NCBI GenBank assembly: GCA_964416175.1
Contig: CAYQDF010000088.1
Coordinates: forward strand, 1 to 12,946
Direction of reading: 5' to 3'
Length of the DNA: 12,946 nt
Origin: CAYQDF01 sp964416175
Lineage (GTDB): Bacteria; Chloroflexota; Anaerolineae; Anaerolineales; UBA4823
Shown here: positions 1 through 6,695 of the stretch, one piece after another
How positions within the stretch are numbered: position 1 is the first letter of the stretch
Layout of the letters: every line of letters begins with the position of its first letter
Notes under the pieces: generated by a model
Databases searched by the model: none
What the model saw: the letters and a program-made list of their open reading frames with translations, nothing else
Told to the model about the DNA's origin: nothing
Translations under genes and position numbers: made by a program

Positions 1-130
1 TGAGCGGAACGGCGTGCAGTCGAAGCGGCCCGCTGCCCAGGCGCTCTGAGCGGAACGGCGTGCAGTCGAAGAGGCCTGCCGCCCAGGCGCTCTGAGCGAA
101 ACAGCGTGCAGTCGAAGAGGCCTGCTGCCC
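1..130. repeat. 46-bp direct tandem repeat, about 2.8 copies
   Basis: Two full units (1-46 and 47-92) and a partial third (93-130) lie end to end with no spacers. Each begins TGAGCGGAACGGCGTGCAGT and ends near GCCCAGGCGCTC, and the units differ at only a few bases. The array starts at the window edge, so more copies may lie upstream. The unit length is not a multiple of three and no reading frame runs through it, so it is probably noncoding. The TGAGC...GTCGAAG core resembles short intergenic repeats I associate with some Chloroflexota genomes, but that link is from memory. Confidence 0.85.
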
Positions 131-351
131 GGGGAACTTGATCCCTGGTAAAGCGAATTGACATTGTAAAAGTGCAAATCGATAGATCCCACGACCGGCT
201 GTACACCGGATTCTCACAGCTACATTCCACCCCTCGGATGTAAATTTCCACAATTTTAAGATACTTTGCGAAAGCCGCGATTACAATTTGGAAAGTTACC
301 TGAATATTGATTTTAACATCAGTTCTGGATGACGGGAAAATGAGGCTTTTG
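131..351 (+). other. Noncoding leader region before the uracil-DNA glycosylase
   Basis: This stretch is clearly more AT-rich than its surroundings and I see no gene in it. It holds a perfect -35-like TTGACA at 158-163 and a TACAAT box at 282-287 inside the 13-mer CGATTACAATTTG. That 13-mer recurs exactly at 4188-4200, before the arginase-family gene. No stable terminator hairpin is evident. Confidence 0.6.
158..186 (+). promoter_or_regulatory. Candidate sigma70-type promoter for the glycosylase gene
   Basis: TTGACA (158-163) matches the -35 consensus. It is followed 17 bases later by GATAGA (181-186), which matches the -10 consensus at only three positions. Transcription would start near 193, giving a leader of about 160 bases. 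TACAAT at 282-287 is an alternative -10 with a shorter leader but no convincing -35. Neither is proven. Confidence 0.35.
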
Positions 352-1047
352 ATGTCAGGCATCGCTCAAGAATGGGAATCGCTGGCCGAGATCATCGTGG
401 CCTGCCGGAAATGCCCCCGGCTGGTCGCGTGGCGGGAAGAGGCAGCGCGCACGAAGCGGCGCGCCTACCAGAATTATGACTACTGGGGAAAACCGGTGCC
501 GGGCTTCGGGGATCCTCAGGGGAGGGTGCTGGTTGTCGGACTGGCCCCAGGCGCCCACGGCGCGAACCGGACAGGCCGGATGTTCACCGGCGACGCTTCG
601 GGGGATTTTCTCTTCCGTGCGCTGCACAGAGCAGGTTTTGCCAGCCAGCCGACGGCCCGTTCTCGGGACGACGGGCTGGAACTGAACGACCTGTACATTG
701 GCGCAGTCTGCCGCTGCGCGCCTCCAGGCAACAGGCCCACCCCGGACGAGATCGCCAGCTGTCTCCCCTACCTGGGGCAGGAGATCCGGCTGCTGGAAAA
801 TCTCCGGGTGATCGTCGCCCTGGGGCGGATCGCCTTCGAAAATACCCTGCGGATCTACCGGCAAACTGGCGATCGCATACCGCCCCTGACCTTCGCGCAT
901 GGGACAGCGTACTCCCTCGGCGATGGCATGCCAGTTCTGATCGCCTCCTACCATCCAAGCCGCCAGAACACGCAGACCGGACGGCTCACGGAGAAGATGT
1001 TCGCCGCCGTCTGGGAGCGCGCGCGTTCGATCCTCGATAACGCGTAG
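352..1047 (+). CDS. Type 5 (UdgB-like) iron-sulfur uracil-DNA glycosylase
   Basis: Base-excision-repair enzyme that removes uracil, and in this family other deaminated bases, from DNA. I chose ATG 352 (231 aa) because GAGG lies six bases upstream and because it puts about 17 residues before the first cysteine pair, as in family 5 proteins. In-frame TTG 307 and ATG 340 are alternatives. From ATG 352 the motifs are: CxxC at residues 18 and 21; GFGDP around 51-55; the active-site loop GLAPGAHGANRTG at 63-75, typical of family 5; VCRCAPP with cysteines 120 and 122; C137; and the C-terminal ASYHPSRQNTQTGR at 198-211. C18, C21, C120 or C122, and C137 would hold a 4Fe-4S cluster. The gene stands alone, with a 132-base gap to the next forward gene. 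Confidence 0.93.
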   Translation: MSGIAQEWESLAEIIVACRKCPRLVAWREEAARTKRRAYQNYDYWGKPVPGFGDPQGRVLVVGLAPGAHGANRTGRMFTGDASGDFLFRALHRAGFASQPTARSRDDGLELNDLYIGAVCRCAPPGNRPTPDEIASCLPYLGQEIRLLENLRVIVALGRIAFENTLRIYRQTGDRIPPLTFAHGTAYSLGDGMPVLIASYHPSRQNTQTGRLTEKMFAAVWERARSILDNA

Positions 1048-1067
1048 GTCGGCTTTCTGATCCCGGC

Positions 1068-1086
1068 GCCGGTCTGGAGGACCGGC
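1068..1086 (+). terminator. GC-rich hairpin after the glycosylase gene, possible terminator
   Basis: A perfect 7-bp stem, GCCGGTC (1068-1074) with GACCGGC (1080-1086), has a five-base loop and begins 21 bases after the stop codon. No run of T follows, so it is not a classical intrinsic terminator. It may act in termination or mRNA stability. Confidence 0.35.
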
Positions 1087-1120
1087 ATTCCACCGGGTAT
1101 AGAAACCTGGCCTATTGGGT

Positions 1121-1126
1121 TATAAT
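1121..1126 (+). promoter_or_regulatory. Perfect -10 box TATAAT before the nucleoside phosphorylase
   Basis: TATAAT lies 53 bases before the chosen ATG. Transcription would start near 1133, leaving a leader of about 47 bases. No good -35 is seen at 16 to 18 bases upstream, so the promoter may be weak or activator-dependent. Confidence 0.4.
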
Positions 1127-1179
1127 CCGGGCGCAGGCTTCCGCCGTCATTGGAAAGCCGTATCCACCCGAGAGCGAAT

Positions 1180-2487
1180 ATGCGCGCCGTCGACATCATC
1201 ATCAAGAAGCGGGACCGCCAGGAACTGACCGGGGAAGAGATAACGTTTTTTATCCAGGGCTTCAACCGCGGCGAAATTCCGGATTACCAGGCGGCTGCCT
1301 GGGCCATGGCCGTCCTTCTGAACGGGATGACTCCCCGCGAGACAGCCGCCCTCACGCTGGCGCTGGCGCACTCCGGAGAGATCCTGGAACTCCCCCGGGA
1401 AATTGGCAGGGTAGTGGACAAGCATTCGACGGGCGGCGTCGGCGACAAAACGACCCTGGTGGTCGAACCGCTGGTCGCTGCCTGCGGCGTGCCGATCGGG
1501 AAGATCTCTGGGCGCGGCCTGGGCTTCAGCGGCGGCACACTCGATAAGATGGATTCGATCCCCGGTTTCCGTTCTGACCTGTCAAAGGATGAGTTCCTTG
1601 GGCAGCTGCGCACCGTCGGCCTCGTGCTGGCTGGCCAAACGGCGGACCTTGCCCCCGCGGATGGCAAACTGTATGCTCTGCGAGACGTGACCGGGACAGT
1701 CCAATCCATTCCCTTGATCGCCTCATCGGTGATGAGCAAGAAGATCGCTGGGGGCGCGGACGCCATCCTGTTCGACGTCAAGGTCGGGGAGGGGGCTTTC
1801 ATGAGGAACCTGGAGGAGGCGCGCCAGCTGGCAGAGCTGATGGTCTCCATCGCCCGGGACGCCGGGCGTGAGGCCCTCGCCTTGCTTTCGCAGATGGATG
1901 AACCGCTTGGCCAGATGGTCGGCAACGCCCTCGAAGTGGCGGAGGCGATAGAGACCCTGCACGGCAGCGGACCGGCGGATTTTCGCCAACATTGTCTGGA
2001 AGTGGCGAGCCACCTGCTCGTCCTGGGTGGAAAAACCTCCACGCCGGAGGCCGGCCGCCAAATGGCACTGGACACCCTGGAAGGCGGCGCTGCCTGGCAG
2101 AAGTTCCGGACGCTGGTCAAAGCCCAGGGTGGAGATCTGAAATACGTCGATGAGCCTGATTTGCTCCCGATGGCGTCTTTAATTGCAGCGGTGCCTTCCC
2201 CCCGGCGGGGATACCTGACAGAGGTCAACGCCCGGGTCGTCGGAGAGACCGCGGTCCTGCTGGGCGCCGGGAGGGTCAAGAAAGGCGATCCCATCGACCA
2301 CGCCGTCGGGGTCGAGGTGCTCCACAAGGTGGGGGACCAGGTGGAGGTGGGTGAACCGCTCTTCCGCGTGCACGCCAATTCTGAGGTCTTGCTGTCGGAA
2401 TCTTCCGAGAGGCTGCTTTCCGGGGTCGCCTGGAGCGATGATCCGGTGGACCACCTGCCATTGTTCTACGGCATCGTCGGCCCATAG
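1180..2487 (+). CDS. pdp: Pyrimidine-nucleoside phosphorylase / thymidine phosphorylase
   Basis: Cytosolic nucleoside-salvage enzyme that splits pyrimidine (deoxy)nucleosides with phosphate into base and (deoxy)ribose-1-phosphate. Start ATG 1180 gives 435 aa, the usual family length, and the N-terminus MRAVDIIIKKRD matches known family starts. GAGAG lies just upstream, whereas TTG 1150 would add ten atypical residues. Domains in order are a small helical N-terminal domain, the large alpha/beta domain with the phosphate-binding KHSTGGVGDK (81-90) and SGRGLGFSGGTLDK (110-123), the substrate segment YALRD (165-169; R168, S183 and K187 correspond to known binding residues), and a C-terminal domain with LGAGRVKKGD (361-370) and LHKVGDQV (381-388). 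Sequence alone does not separate thymidine-specific (deoA) from broad pyrimidine specificity (pdp). The fragment 2351-2800 read in another frame is not a gene. Confidence 0.96.
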   Translation: MRAVDIIIKKRDRQELTGEEITFFIQGFNRGEIPDYQAAAWAMAVLLNGMTPRETAALTLALAHSGEILELPREIGRVVDKHSTGGVGDKTTLVVEPLVAACGVPIGKISGRGLGFSGGTLDKMDSIPGFRSDLSKDEFLGQLRTVGLVLAGQTADLAPADGKLYALRDVTGTVQSIPLIASSVMSKKIAGGADAILFDVKVGEGAFMRNLEEARQLAELMVSIARDAGREALALLSQMDEPLGQMVGNALEVAEAIETLHGSGPADFRQHCLEVASHLLVLGGKTSTPEAGRQMALDTLEGGAAWQKFRTLVKAQGGDLKYVDEPDLLPMASLIAAVPSPRRGYLTEVNARVVGETAVLLGAGRVKKGDPIDHAVGVEVLHKVGDQVEVGEPLFRVHANSEVLLSESSERLLSGVAWSDDPVDHLPLFYGIVGP

Positions 2488-2490
2488 CCT

Positions 2491-2513
2491 GTCGTCTGGA
2501 GAACACAGACGAT
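2491..2513. terminator. Hairpin between convergent pdp and phosphatase genes
   Basis: TCGTCTG (2492-2498) pairs with CAGACGA (2506-2512) around a seven-base loop, extendable by one G-T pair. It sits four bases after the pdp stop and before the end of the opposing gene, so it could serve both strands. No T-tract follows on either strand, so the terminator call is tentative. Confidence 0.4.
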
Positions 2514-2548
2514 CAACCAGCGATCAGGGACAAAAGGTTCTTTGCTTC

Positions 2549-3199
2549 TCAGCAGCCGGTCAGGTGCTGCCGGTCGTTCAGGCGCTCCAGCAGCCATGTG
2601 TGAGTGGCCGGGTCGTACTCCACGACTGCAAATCCGGTGTTGTCAAATCTGAAATGGACTCCCTGGAAGTTCGCCTGGGGGACGATGCCGAGCATGACGT
2701 ACAGCACCTTGTTCAAGATACCCCCATGCGAGATCACCAGGTATCTTCCTGGTGGTCTGCGGAGCAGGTTGAGGACGGCTCTCCCGGCCCTGAGGTATAG
2801 CTCCCAGTCGCCTTCTCCGGTTTTCCCCAGCGGGTCGAAAGGATTCATAAATTTCGGTTGAGGGTGGAGGCGGGCTGCCTCGGTGAATTTAAGCCCGGCC
2901 AGAACGCCGTTGTCGCGCTCCTTCCAGTCCTCGTCAAACTCTACGGGCAGGGACAGCGCCTCTGCGATGATCTCTGCGGTCTGCCGGGCGCGCGCCAGCG
3001 GGCTCGACACGATCCCATCGAAGGTCACGCTTTCCTTGAGCCACCTCTCCGCCAAAGCCTGCGCCTGGGCGCGGCCCTTTTCAGTCAGATCGAAATCGAA
3101 ATGGCCCTGGTGGCAGTCCTCGGCATTGCCAACCGATTCACCGTGGCGGAGGAGTGTTATGTGATAGAGGTTTGGTTGTACTTCAGGCGTTGCTTCCAT
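2549..3199 (-). CDS. Histidine phosphatase family protein (phosphoglycerate mutase-like)
   Basis: 216 aa, a usual size for the branch 2 histidine phosphatase superfamily. The catalytic set is complete: LLRHGESVGN with nucleophile H19 and R18; SSPLARARQTAE with R70 and R72 as phosphate-pocket arginines; acid E94 in KERDNG; and SHGG with H158. There is no signal peptide, so it should be cytosolic. The substrate cannot be read from sequence. Cofactor-dependent mutase, phosphoserine or nucleotide phosphatase, and cobalamin or sugar-phosphate phosphatase are all possible, and the insert at about 103-133 is not diagnostic. The ATG lies inside the end of fmt in another frame, a 17-base overlap (3183-3199), so translation is probably coupled to fmt. 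It is the last gene of that unit. Confidence 0.9.
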   Translation of the reverse strand: MEATPEVQPNLYHITLLRHGESVGNAEDCHQGHFDFDLTEKGRAQAQALAERWLKESVTFDGIVSSPLARARQTAEIIAEALSLPVEFDEDWKERDNGVLAGLKFTEAARLHPQPKFMNPFDPLGKTGEGDWELYLRAGRAVLNLLRRPPGRYLVISHGGILNKVLYVMLGIVPQANFQGVHFRFDNTGFAVVEYDPATHTWLLERLNDRQHLTGC

Positions 3200-4118
3200 A
3201 CCAGTTCCGTGCTCCCCTCAGAAAATCAGAACCTCGCATCGCCTTCTTGCCGGCAGGTTGGACTTCGTCCAGGACCAGCAGCCCTGCCCCGGTCACAAAG
3301 GCGGGCTGGTCCGCCAGGACTGTGCGCGCTCCGGGCCTGGCTGGGAGCGTAGCGCTGTTCTCGGACCGGGCTGCGTGCGCGCGGTGGATCTTGAGCAGCT
3401 GCCCATTCCACTGCGTGAAAGCTCCCGGCCAGGGGTTGTAAGCGCGCACCTGGCGAGCCAGAAATTCTGCCGGTCTCGTCAGGTCGAGGTCCCCGTCCTG
3501 TTTTCTCAGGACAGGAGCGAAGGTGGGTTCGCCCTGCTGGGGCAAAGGTTGTAGCGTCCCCTGGAGGTAAGGCGGCAGGGTCGCCAGCAGCAGTTCCGCC
3601 CCGGCGTCCGCCAGCTTCAAGCTCAGCGTCCCCGCCGTGTCTTCGGGGAGGATGGGAACAGCTCGCTGGCTCAGGATTGGGCCGGTGTCGATCCCGGCGT
3701 CCATCTTCATGATCGTGACGCCGGTGACCTGGTCGCCGTGCAGGATCGCGGCCTGGATGGGGGCGGCGCCGCGCCAGCGCGGCAGGAGCGAGGCATGGAC
3801 GTTCAGGCAGCCGTAGCTGGGGAGGTTGAGGACCTCTGCCCGCAAGATCTGGCCGAAAGCTGCCGCCACGATCAGGTCCGGCTCCCACGCCTGGAGCTGG
3901 GCCATCGCTGCCTCTTCGCTCAACCGGCGCGGCTGGATAACCGGCAGGCCTAATTCCTGGGCGAGGACCTTCACGGGGGGCGAGGCGAGGCGCTGGTTGC
4001 GCCCGGCAGGGCGGTCCGGCTGGGTCACCACTCCCACCACCGGAAAGCTGCCAGTAAGGGCTTTGAGCGTCGGCAGGGCAAACTCCGGAGAACCCATGAA
4101 GACGATGCGGAGAAACAC
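3183..4118 (-). CDS. fmt: Methionyl-tRNA formyltransferase
   Basis: Transfers a formyl group from 10-formyl-tetrahydrofolate to Met-tRNAi for bacterial translation initiation. Its length of 311 aa matches the family, with a Rossmann-like formyltransferase domain to about 200 and a C-terminal tRNA-binding domain from about 205. Motifs seen are RIVFMGSPEFA (4-14), the flexible-loop region QPDRPAGRNQRL (33-44), the catalytic triad N106, H108 and D144 in NVHASLLPRWRG and GIDTGP, and VRAYNPWPGAFT (224-235). Translation starts at GTG 4118, because the next ATG (residue 8) would cut the first beta strand. A TAGAAT box at 4130-4125 lies so close that transcription might start at or near the GTG, giving a very short leader, though no -35 is visible. 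The usual partner def is not in the window. The downstream phosphatase overlaps by 17 bases. Confidence 0.96.
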   Translation of the reverse strand: MFLRIVFMGSPEFALPTLKALTGSFPVVGVVTQPDRPAGRNQRLASPPVKVLAQELGLPVIQPRRLSEEAAMAQLQAWEPDLIVAAAFGQILRAEVLNLPSYGCLNVHASLLPRWRGAAPIQAAILHGDQVTGVTIMKMDAGIDTGPILSQRAVPILPEDTAGTLSLKLADAGAELLLATLPPYLQGTLQPLPQQGEPTFAPVLRKQDGDLDLTRPAEFLARQVRAYNPWPGAFTQWNGQLLKIHRAHAARSENSATLPARPGARTVLADQPAFVTGAGLLVLDEVQPAGKKAMRGSDFLRGARNWYGSNA

Positions 4119-4169
4119 CCGGCTATTCTAGCATGGAGGGGTGGGGCTTGGTAGAGTTCCCCTGGGATC

Positions 4170-4197
4170 TTGCCGATTTTTAAGTCTCGATTACAAT
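4170..4197 (+). promoter_or_regulatory. Sigma70-type promoter for the arginase-family gene
   Basis: TTGCCG (4170-4175) and TACAAT (4192-4197) are spaced by 16 bases, each differing from consensus by one to two bases. Transcription would begin near 4204, about 25 bases before the ATG. The start point is flanked by a direct repeat TGCCGG (4199-4204 and 4212-4217) that could be an operator. Confidence 0.5.
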
Positions 4198-4228
4198 TTG
4201 CCGGTACGATATGCCGGAATGATGAGCG

Positions 4229-5017
4229 ATGCAAACCAGTCTCTCTTGCGACTGCTTCTTGCTGACGCCTTTTTTCCTCGACCAGCCTCTCCCGGGCCTG
4301 CTGCACCTGGCTGGTCCGGCATGGAAGGTGATCCAGCCTCCTCTGCCGGATGGGACTGTCCAGCGCCGGCTGAGTGCGCTCTATGAAATCCTTGCCAAAG
4401 GGGTGGCTGCAGCCCTGCAGCGCAGTGAAAGGCCAGTCAGCCTGGCGGGGGACTGCTGTTCAAGCCTGGGCGTGCTGGCGGGTCTCCAGCGAGCGGGAAT
4501 CGAACCATTCTTGATCTGGTTCGATGCCCACGGCGATTTCAACACCTGGGAGACCACGCCAAGCGGCTTCCTGGGCGGGATGCCCCTGGCGATGCTGGTC
4601 GGGCGCGGCGAACAGTCCATCGCCGATTCTCTCGGGCTTGCCCCTTTATCCGAATCCCGGGTCTTGCTCGCTGATGGAAGGGATCTTGACCCCGGCGAGA
4701 AAACTGCCCTGGAGAGTTCAAAAGTGCATCAGCTGCCCGATGTCGCCGATGTGCTGACCCATCCCTTGCCTGAGGGACCGATCTGGGTCCATTTCGACAC
4801 GGATATGGTGGACGCTGCTGCATCCCCCGCCCAGAACTACCCGGTCACGGGCGGTCCGTCCGTTGATGAGCTGCGGGAGGCATTCAGGCGCCTGGCGCGG
4901 ACTGGGCAGGTGTGTGCGGTTTCGCTGTCTGCCTGGAACCCGGCCCTCCCGGGAGCCGGGATCAGCGCGGCAGTGTCAATGTCTCTGCTGGGCGAGCTGG
5001 CTGCGGTTCCATGCTGA
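4229..5017 (+). CDS. Arginase/agmatinase-family (ureohydrolase-like) metalloenzyme
   Basis: 262 aa, slightly shorter than classical arginases. Manganese-site motifs are clear: DAHGD (D99, H101, D103) and DTDMVD (D190, D192, D195), plus the ETTPSGFLGGMPLAM segment (108-122) and NYPVTGGPS (203-211) near the active site. The first metal motif, normally GGDHS, reads AGDCCS (73-78), so C76 replaces the histidine ligand. I recall a GGDC variant in a subset of uncharacterised family members. The substrate is therefore uncertain: arginine, agmatine, formiminoglutamate or another guanidino/amidino compound. Start ATG 4229 gives the natural N-terminus leading into TPFFLDQPLPGL. GGA about ten bases upstream is a modest ribosome site. 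The gene diverges from fmt and its last 56 bases overlap the convergent hydrolase gene. Confidence 0.87.
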   Translation: MQTSLSCDCFLLTPFFLDQPLPGLLHLAGPAWKVIQPPLPDGTVQRRLSALYEILAKGVAAALQRSERPVSLAGDCCSSLGVLAGLQRAGIEPFLIWFDAHGDFNTWETTPSGFLGGMPLAMLVGRGEQSIADSLGLAPLSESRVLLADGRDLDPGEKTALESSKVHQLPDVADVLTHPLPEGPIWVHFDTDMVDAAASPAQNYPVTGGPSVDELREAFRRLARTGQVCAVSLSAWNPALPGAGISAAVSMSLLGELAAVPC

Positions 5018-5822
5018 AAAAATCCTCCAGCACCCGTATGTAAACTTCTGGCATGCTCAGGTATGGGAAGTGCCCCCCGCCGCGCAGGGTCGTGACGCAT
5101 GCGGAGGGATATCTTGCTTTCAGGCTCTCCCGCCAGCCTGGTTCGATTAATGGATCGTTGTCTGACTCGACAATCAGGACCGGGATTTTGAGGGAGGATG
5201 GATCGGCTGGTTCGAAAGGCTCGAGCACGTTGTGGTACCGGCTGAGGACATCTGCCTTGCTCATTTTTCTTGAAGCCTGCTGGCGGAGATATGCCAGGGT
5301 CAATTTCGAACGCCCGGAGGAGGGGTAGATCAAGAACCTGAAACCAGCCTGCAAGACAGCTCTCACGAGTGGTTCCGGGGCGATGGGCAATAGCAACCCG
5401 GCAAGGCGGTACTTCCGGGCGAGCGGTTCCGGGTGCGCATAGGTGTTCGAAAACACGGCTCTGCGAATCCGCTCCGGGCAGGTTTTAGCCAGGTACTGTG
5501 CCAGGTATCCCCCCAGGGATGTGCCTACCAGATTGACTTTCTCAACTCCTGCTTCGTCGAGCACGGCGTTGATCCCGGCCGCCAAATCCGCCAGCCTTTC
5601 GACAGGGGGATAGGTGACGGCGATCGACCGGTAGTGGTTTTCCAGCGCAGAGATCACCCGCCACCAGATATCGGCTGCGCCGGCGAGGCCGTGGAGGAAG
5701 AGCACAGTCTCCTCTCCCGTGCCGCAAACCAGGTATTCCCACCGGAATCCCCTGAAGGAGAGAGTCCGCGGCGGATGTCCTGCTTGAAATTGTTCGAGGC
5801 TTTGCAAACAGGTCTCGTCCAT
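4962..5822 (-). CDS. Alpha/beta hydrolase, maspardin (SPG21)-like
   Basis: 286 aa alpha/beta-hydrolase fold. It has HGLAGAADIWW (44-54, oxyanion-hole region), the nucleophile elbow GTSLGG with S102, an acid at D221 or D223 in VESDNDPL, and catalytic H251 in GGGHFPYLS. From memory, the overall pattern resembles eukaryotic maspardin: GxADxxxRxIxAL...YRxIAxxYP, then LVGTSLGGYLAQ, and near the end YPxA...GGxFPYL. Unlike human maspardin, which I recall having Asn at the histidine position, this protein keeps the full triad, so it is likely catalytically active. There is no signal peptide. It is the third gene of a reverse cluster, starting 15 bases after the coiled-coil gene stop. Its 3' end overlaps the convergent arginase-family gene by 56 bases. 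The substrate is unknown; esterase or lipase-like activity is an inference. Confidence 0.88.
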   Translation of the reverse strand: MDETCLQSLEQFQAGHPPRTLSFRGFRWEYLVCGTGEETVLFLHGLAGAADIWWRVISALENHYRSIAVTYPPVERLADLAAGINAVLDEAGVEKVNLVGTSLGGYLAQYLAKTCPERIRRAVFSNTYAHPEPLARKYRLAGLLLPIAPEPLVRAVLQAGFRFLIYPSSGRSKLTLAYLRQQASRKMSKADVLSRYHNVLEPFEPADPSSLKIPVLIVESDNDPLIEPGWRESLKARYPSACVTTLRGGGHFPYLSMPEVYIRVLEDFFSMEPQPARPAETLTLPR

Positions 5823-5837
5823 AAGAGTGACAGGCGA

Positions 5838-6695
5838 TCACCGCCAGCGGGCAAGCAGGTCTTTCCCGCTGTAGATCGACCAGGCGAGCACGAACATCCC
5901 AATTTGAGAGACAGCCAGCCAGGTGAGCAGCAGAGTCAGAACGATAGAAGCGGCGTCGACCCACCTGGGGATGTTCGCCTCGAGGTAGTCCAGCCGGGCC
6001 TGGTAAGCCTGGATCTTCCTTTCATACTCATCAAGTTGCTCGAGGTTCCGCTGGACGAAATCCTCCCAGGTCAGGAATCCGGAGTCAAGCGTGTCCACGG
6101 TGTCCTCCGTGATCTGGGAGACGCTCTCGACTTTCTCCTTGGTTTCCGTGATCTGCGCCTCCAGGCTGTCCAGACTTTCGGTGATCGAATCAAGCAGCTC
6201 CTCGCCTGGGAGATTGATCGCCACCAGGGGCAGTTCGTTCAGCTGTTCGACGGCGCGCTTGACCGATTCGAAAGCTTCCCGAATACGGTCCACTCCATTG
6301 GATAAGCGCTCTAACAAAGGTGAGATTGTCCCTTCGACGCGGTTGACCACATCCGAAAGCAGGCGGGTATTCTGAACGGCCTCTGTCCCCAGAGTATCCA
6401 GCACGCCCTGGAAGAAGCCGACCTGTCCCTGGAGGGATTCGAGCTCTCCTCGTGAGGCCTGGAGGTTCGCCAGGCCTGCGCCGAGGTCGGCTTGAGCGGC
6501 GGCGAGCTCTCTCGATATATCCTCGGTGAGCGGCTGATTGATAACCCAGACTGCAACGATGCCTGCGGCGCTGACCAGCAAGAAGAACACACTCAGAGCG
6601 CTGACCGTCAGCGCCAGGCCGCGCCGGAGCGCTTTGAACTCAGAAGGATTTTTGGACTGCACTTCAACCTCCCTGACCGGATCCAGATTCGGCAT
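5838..6695 (-). CDS. Two-helix membrane protein with long coiled coil, unknown function
   Basis: I do not recognise a family. The 285 aa product has a charged N-terminus and a strong transmembrane helix at about 27-52. A long periplasmic or extracytoplasmic region (about 55-240), rich in E, L, Q and S with heptad-like spacing, follows and suggests coiled coils. A second transmembrane helix at about 248-272 precedes a short basic tail (GKDLLARWR). A proline-containing break (ELPLVAINLPGEE, about 154-166) divides the coil in two. Such hairpin-like proteins can act as scaffolds or spacers at the membrane, but that is only inference. Its start overlaps the end of the lipoprotein gene by 32 bases and the hydrolase follows after 15 bases, which argues for one operon and coupled translation. 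No clear ribosome site precedes the ATG. Confidence 0.85.
   Translation of the reverse strand: MPNLDPVREVEVQSKNPSEFKALRRGLALTVSALSVFFLLVSAAGIVAVWVINQPLTEDISRELAAAQADLGAGLANLQASRGELESLQGQVGFFQGVLDTLGTEAVQNTRLLSDVVNRVEGTISPLLERLSNGVDRIREAFESVKRAVEQLNELPLVAINLPGEELLDSITESLDSLEAQITETKEKVESVSQITEDTVDTLDSGFLTWEDFVQRNLEQLDEYERKIQAYQARLDYLEANIPRWVDAASIVLTLLLTWLAVSQIGMFVLAWSIYSGKDLLARWR

Noticed and set aside
1..130. CRISPR array
   Set aside because: The 46-base units are contiguous, with no unique spacers between them, and no cas gene is present in the window.
307..351. TTG 307 as the glycosylase start
   Set aside because: It has no ribosome site and would add 15 residues that family members lack. 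ATG 352 has GAGG at six bases.
1284..2378. Long minus-strand open frame (364 codons) opposite the nucleoside phosphorylase
   Set aside because: It is the antisense shadow of a well-conserved gene. Its product is rich in Ser, Pro and Arg with no family motif, as expected from GC-rich codon bias.
4222..4386. 54-codon frame starting ATG 4222, overlapping the arginase-family start
   Set aside because: The arginase frame at 4229 carries the conserved N-terminal segment TPFFLDQPLPGL. The 4222 frame is Pro/Ala-rich without motifs.
5433..6305. Plus-strand open frame of 290 codons opposite the hydrolase and coiled-coil genes
   Set aside because: It spans two opposing genes with good protein character (catalytic triad, transmembrane helices and heptads) and itself shows no domain. 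I treat it as antisense.
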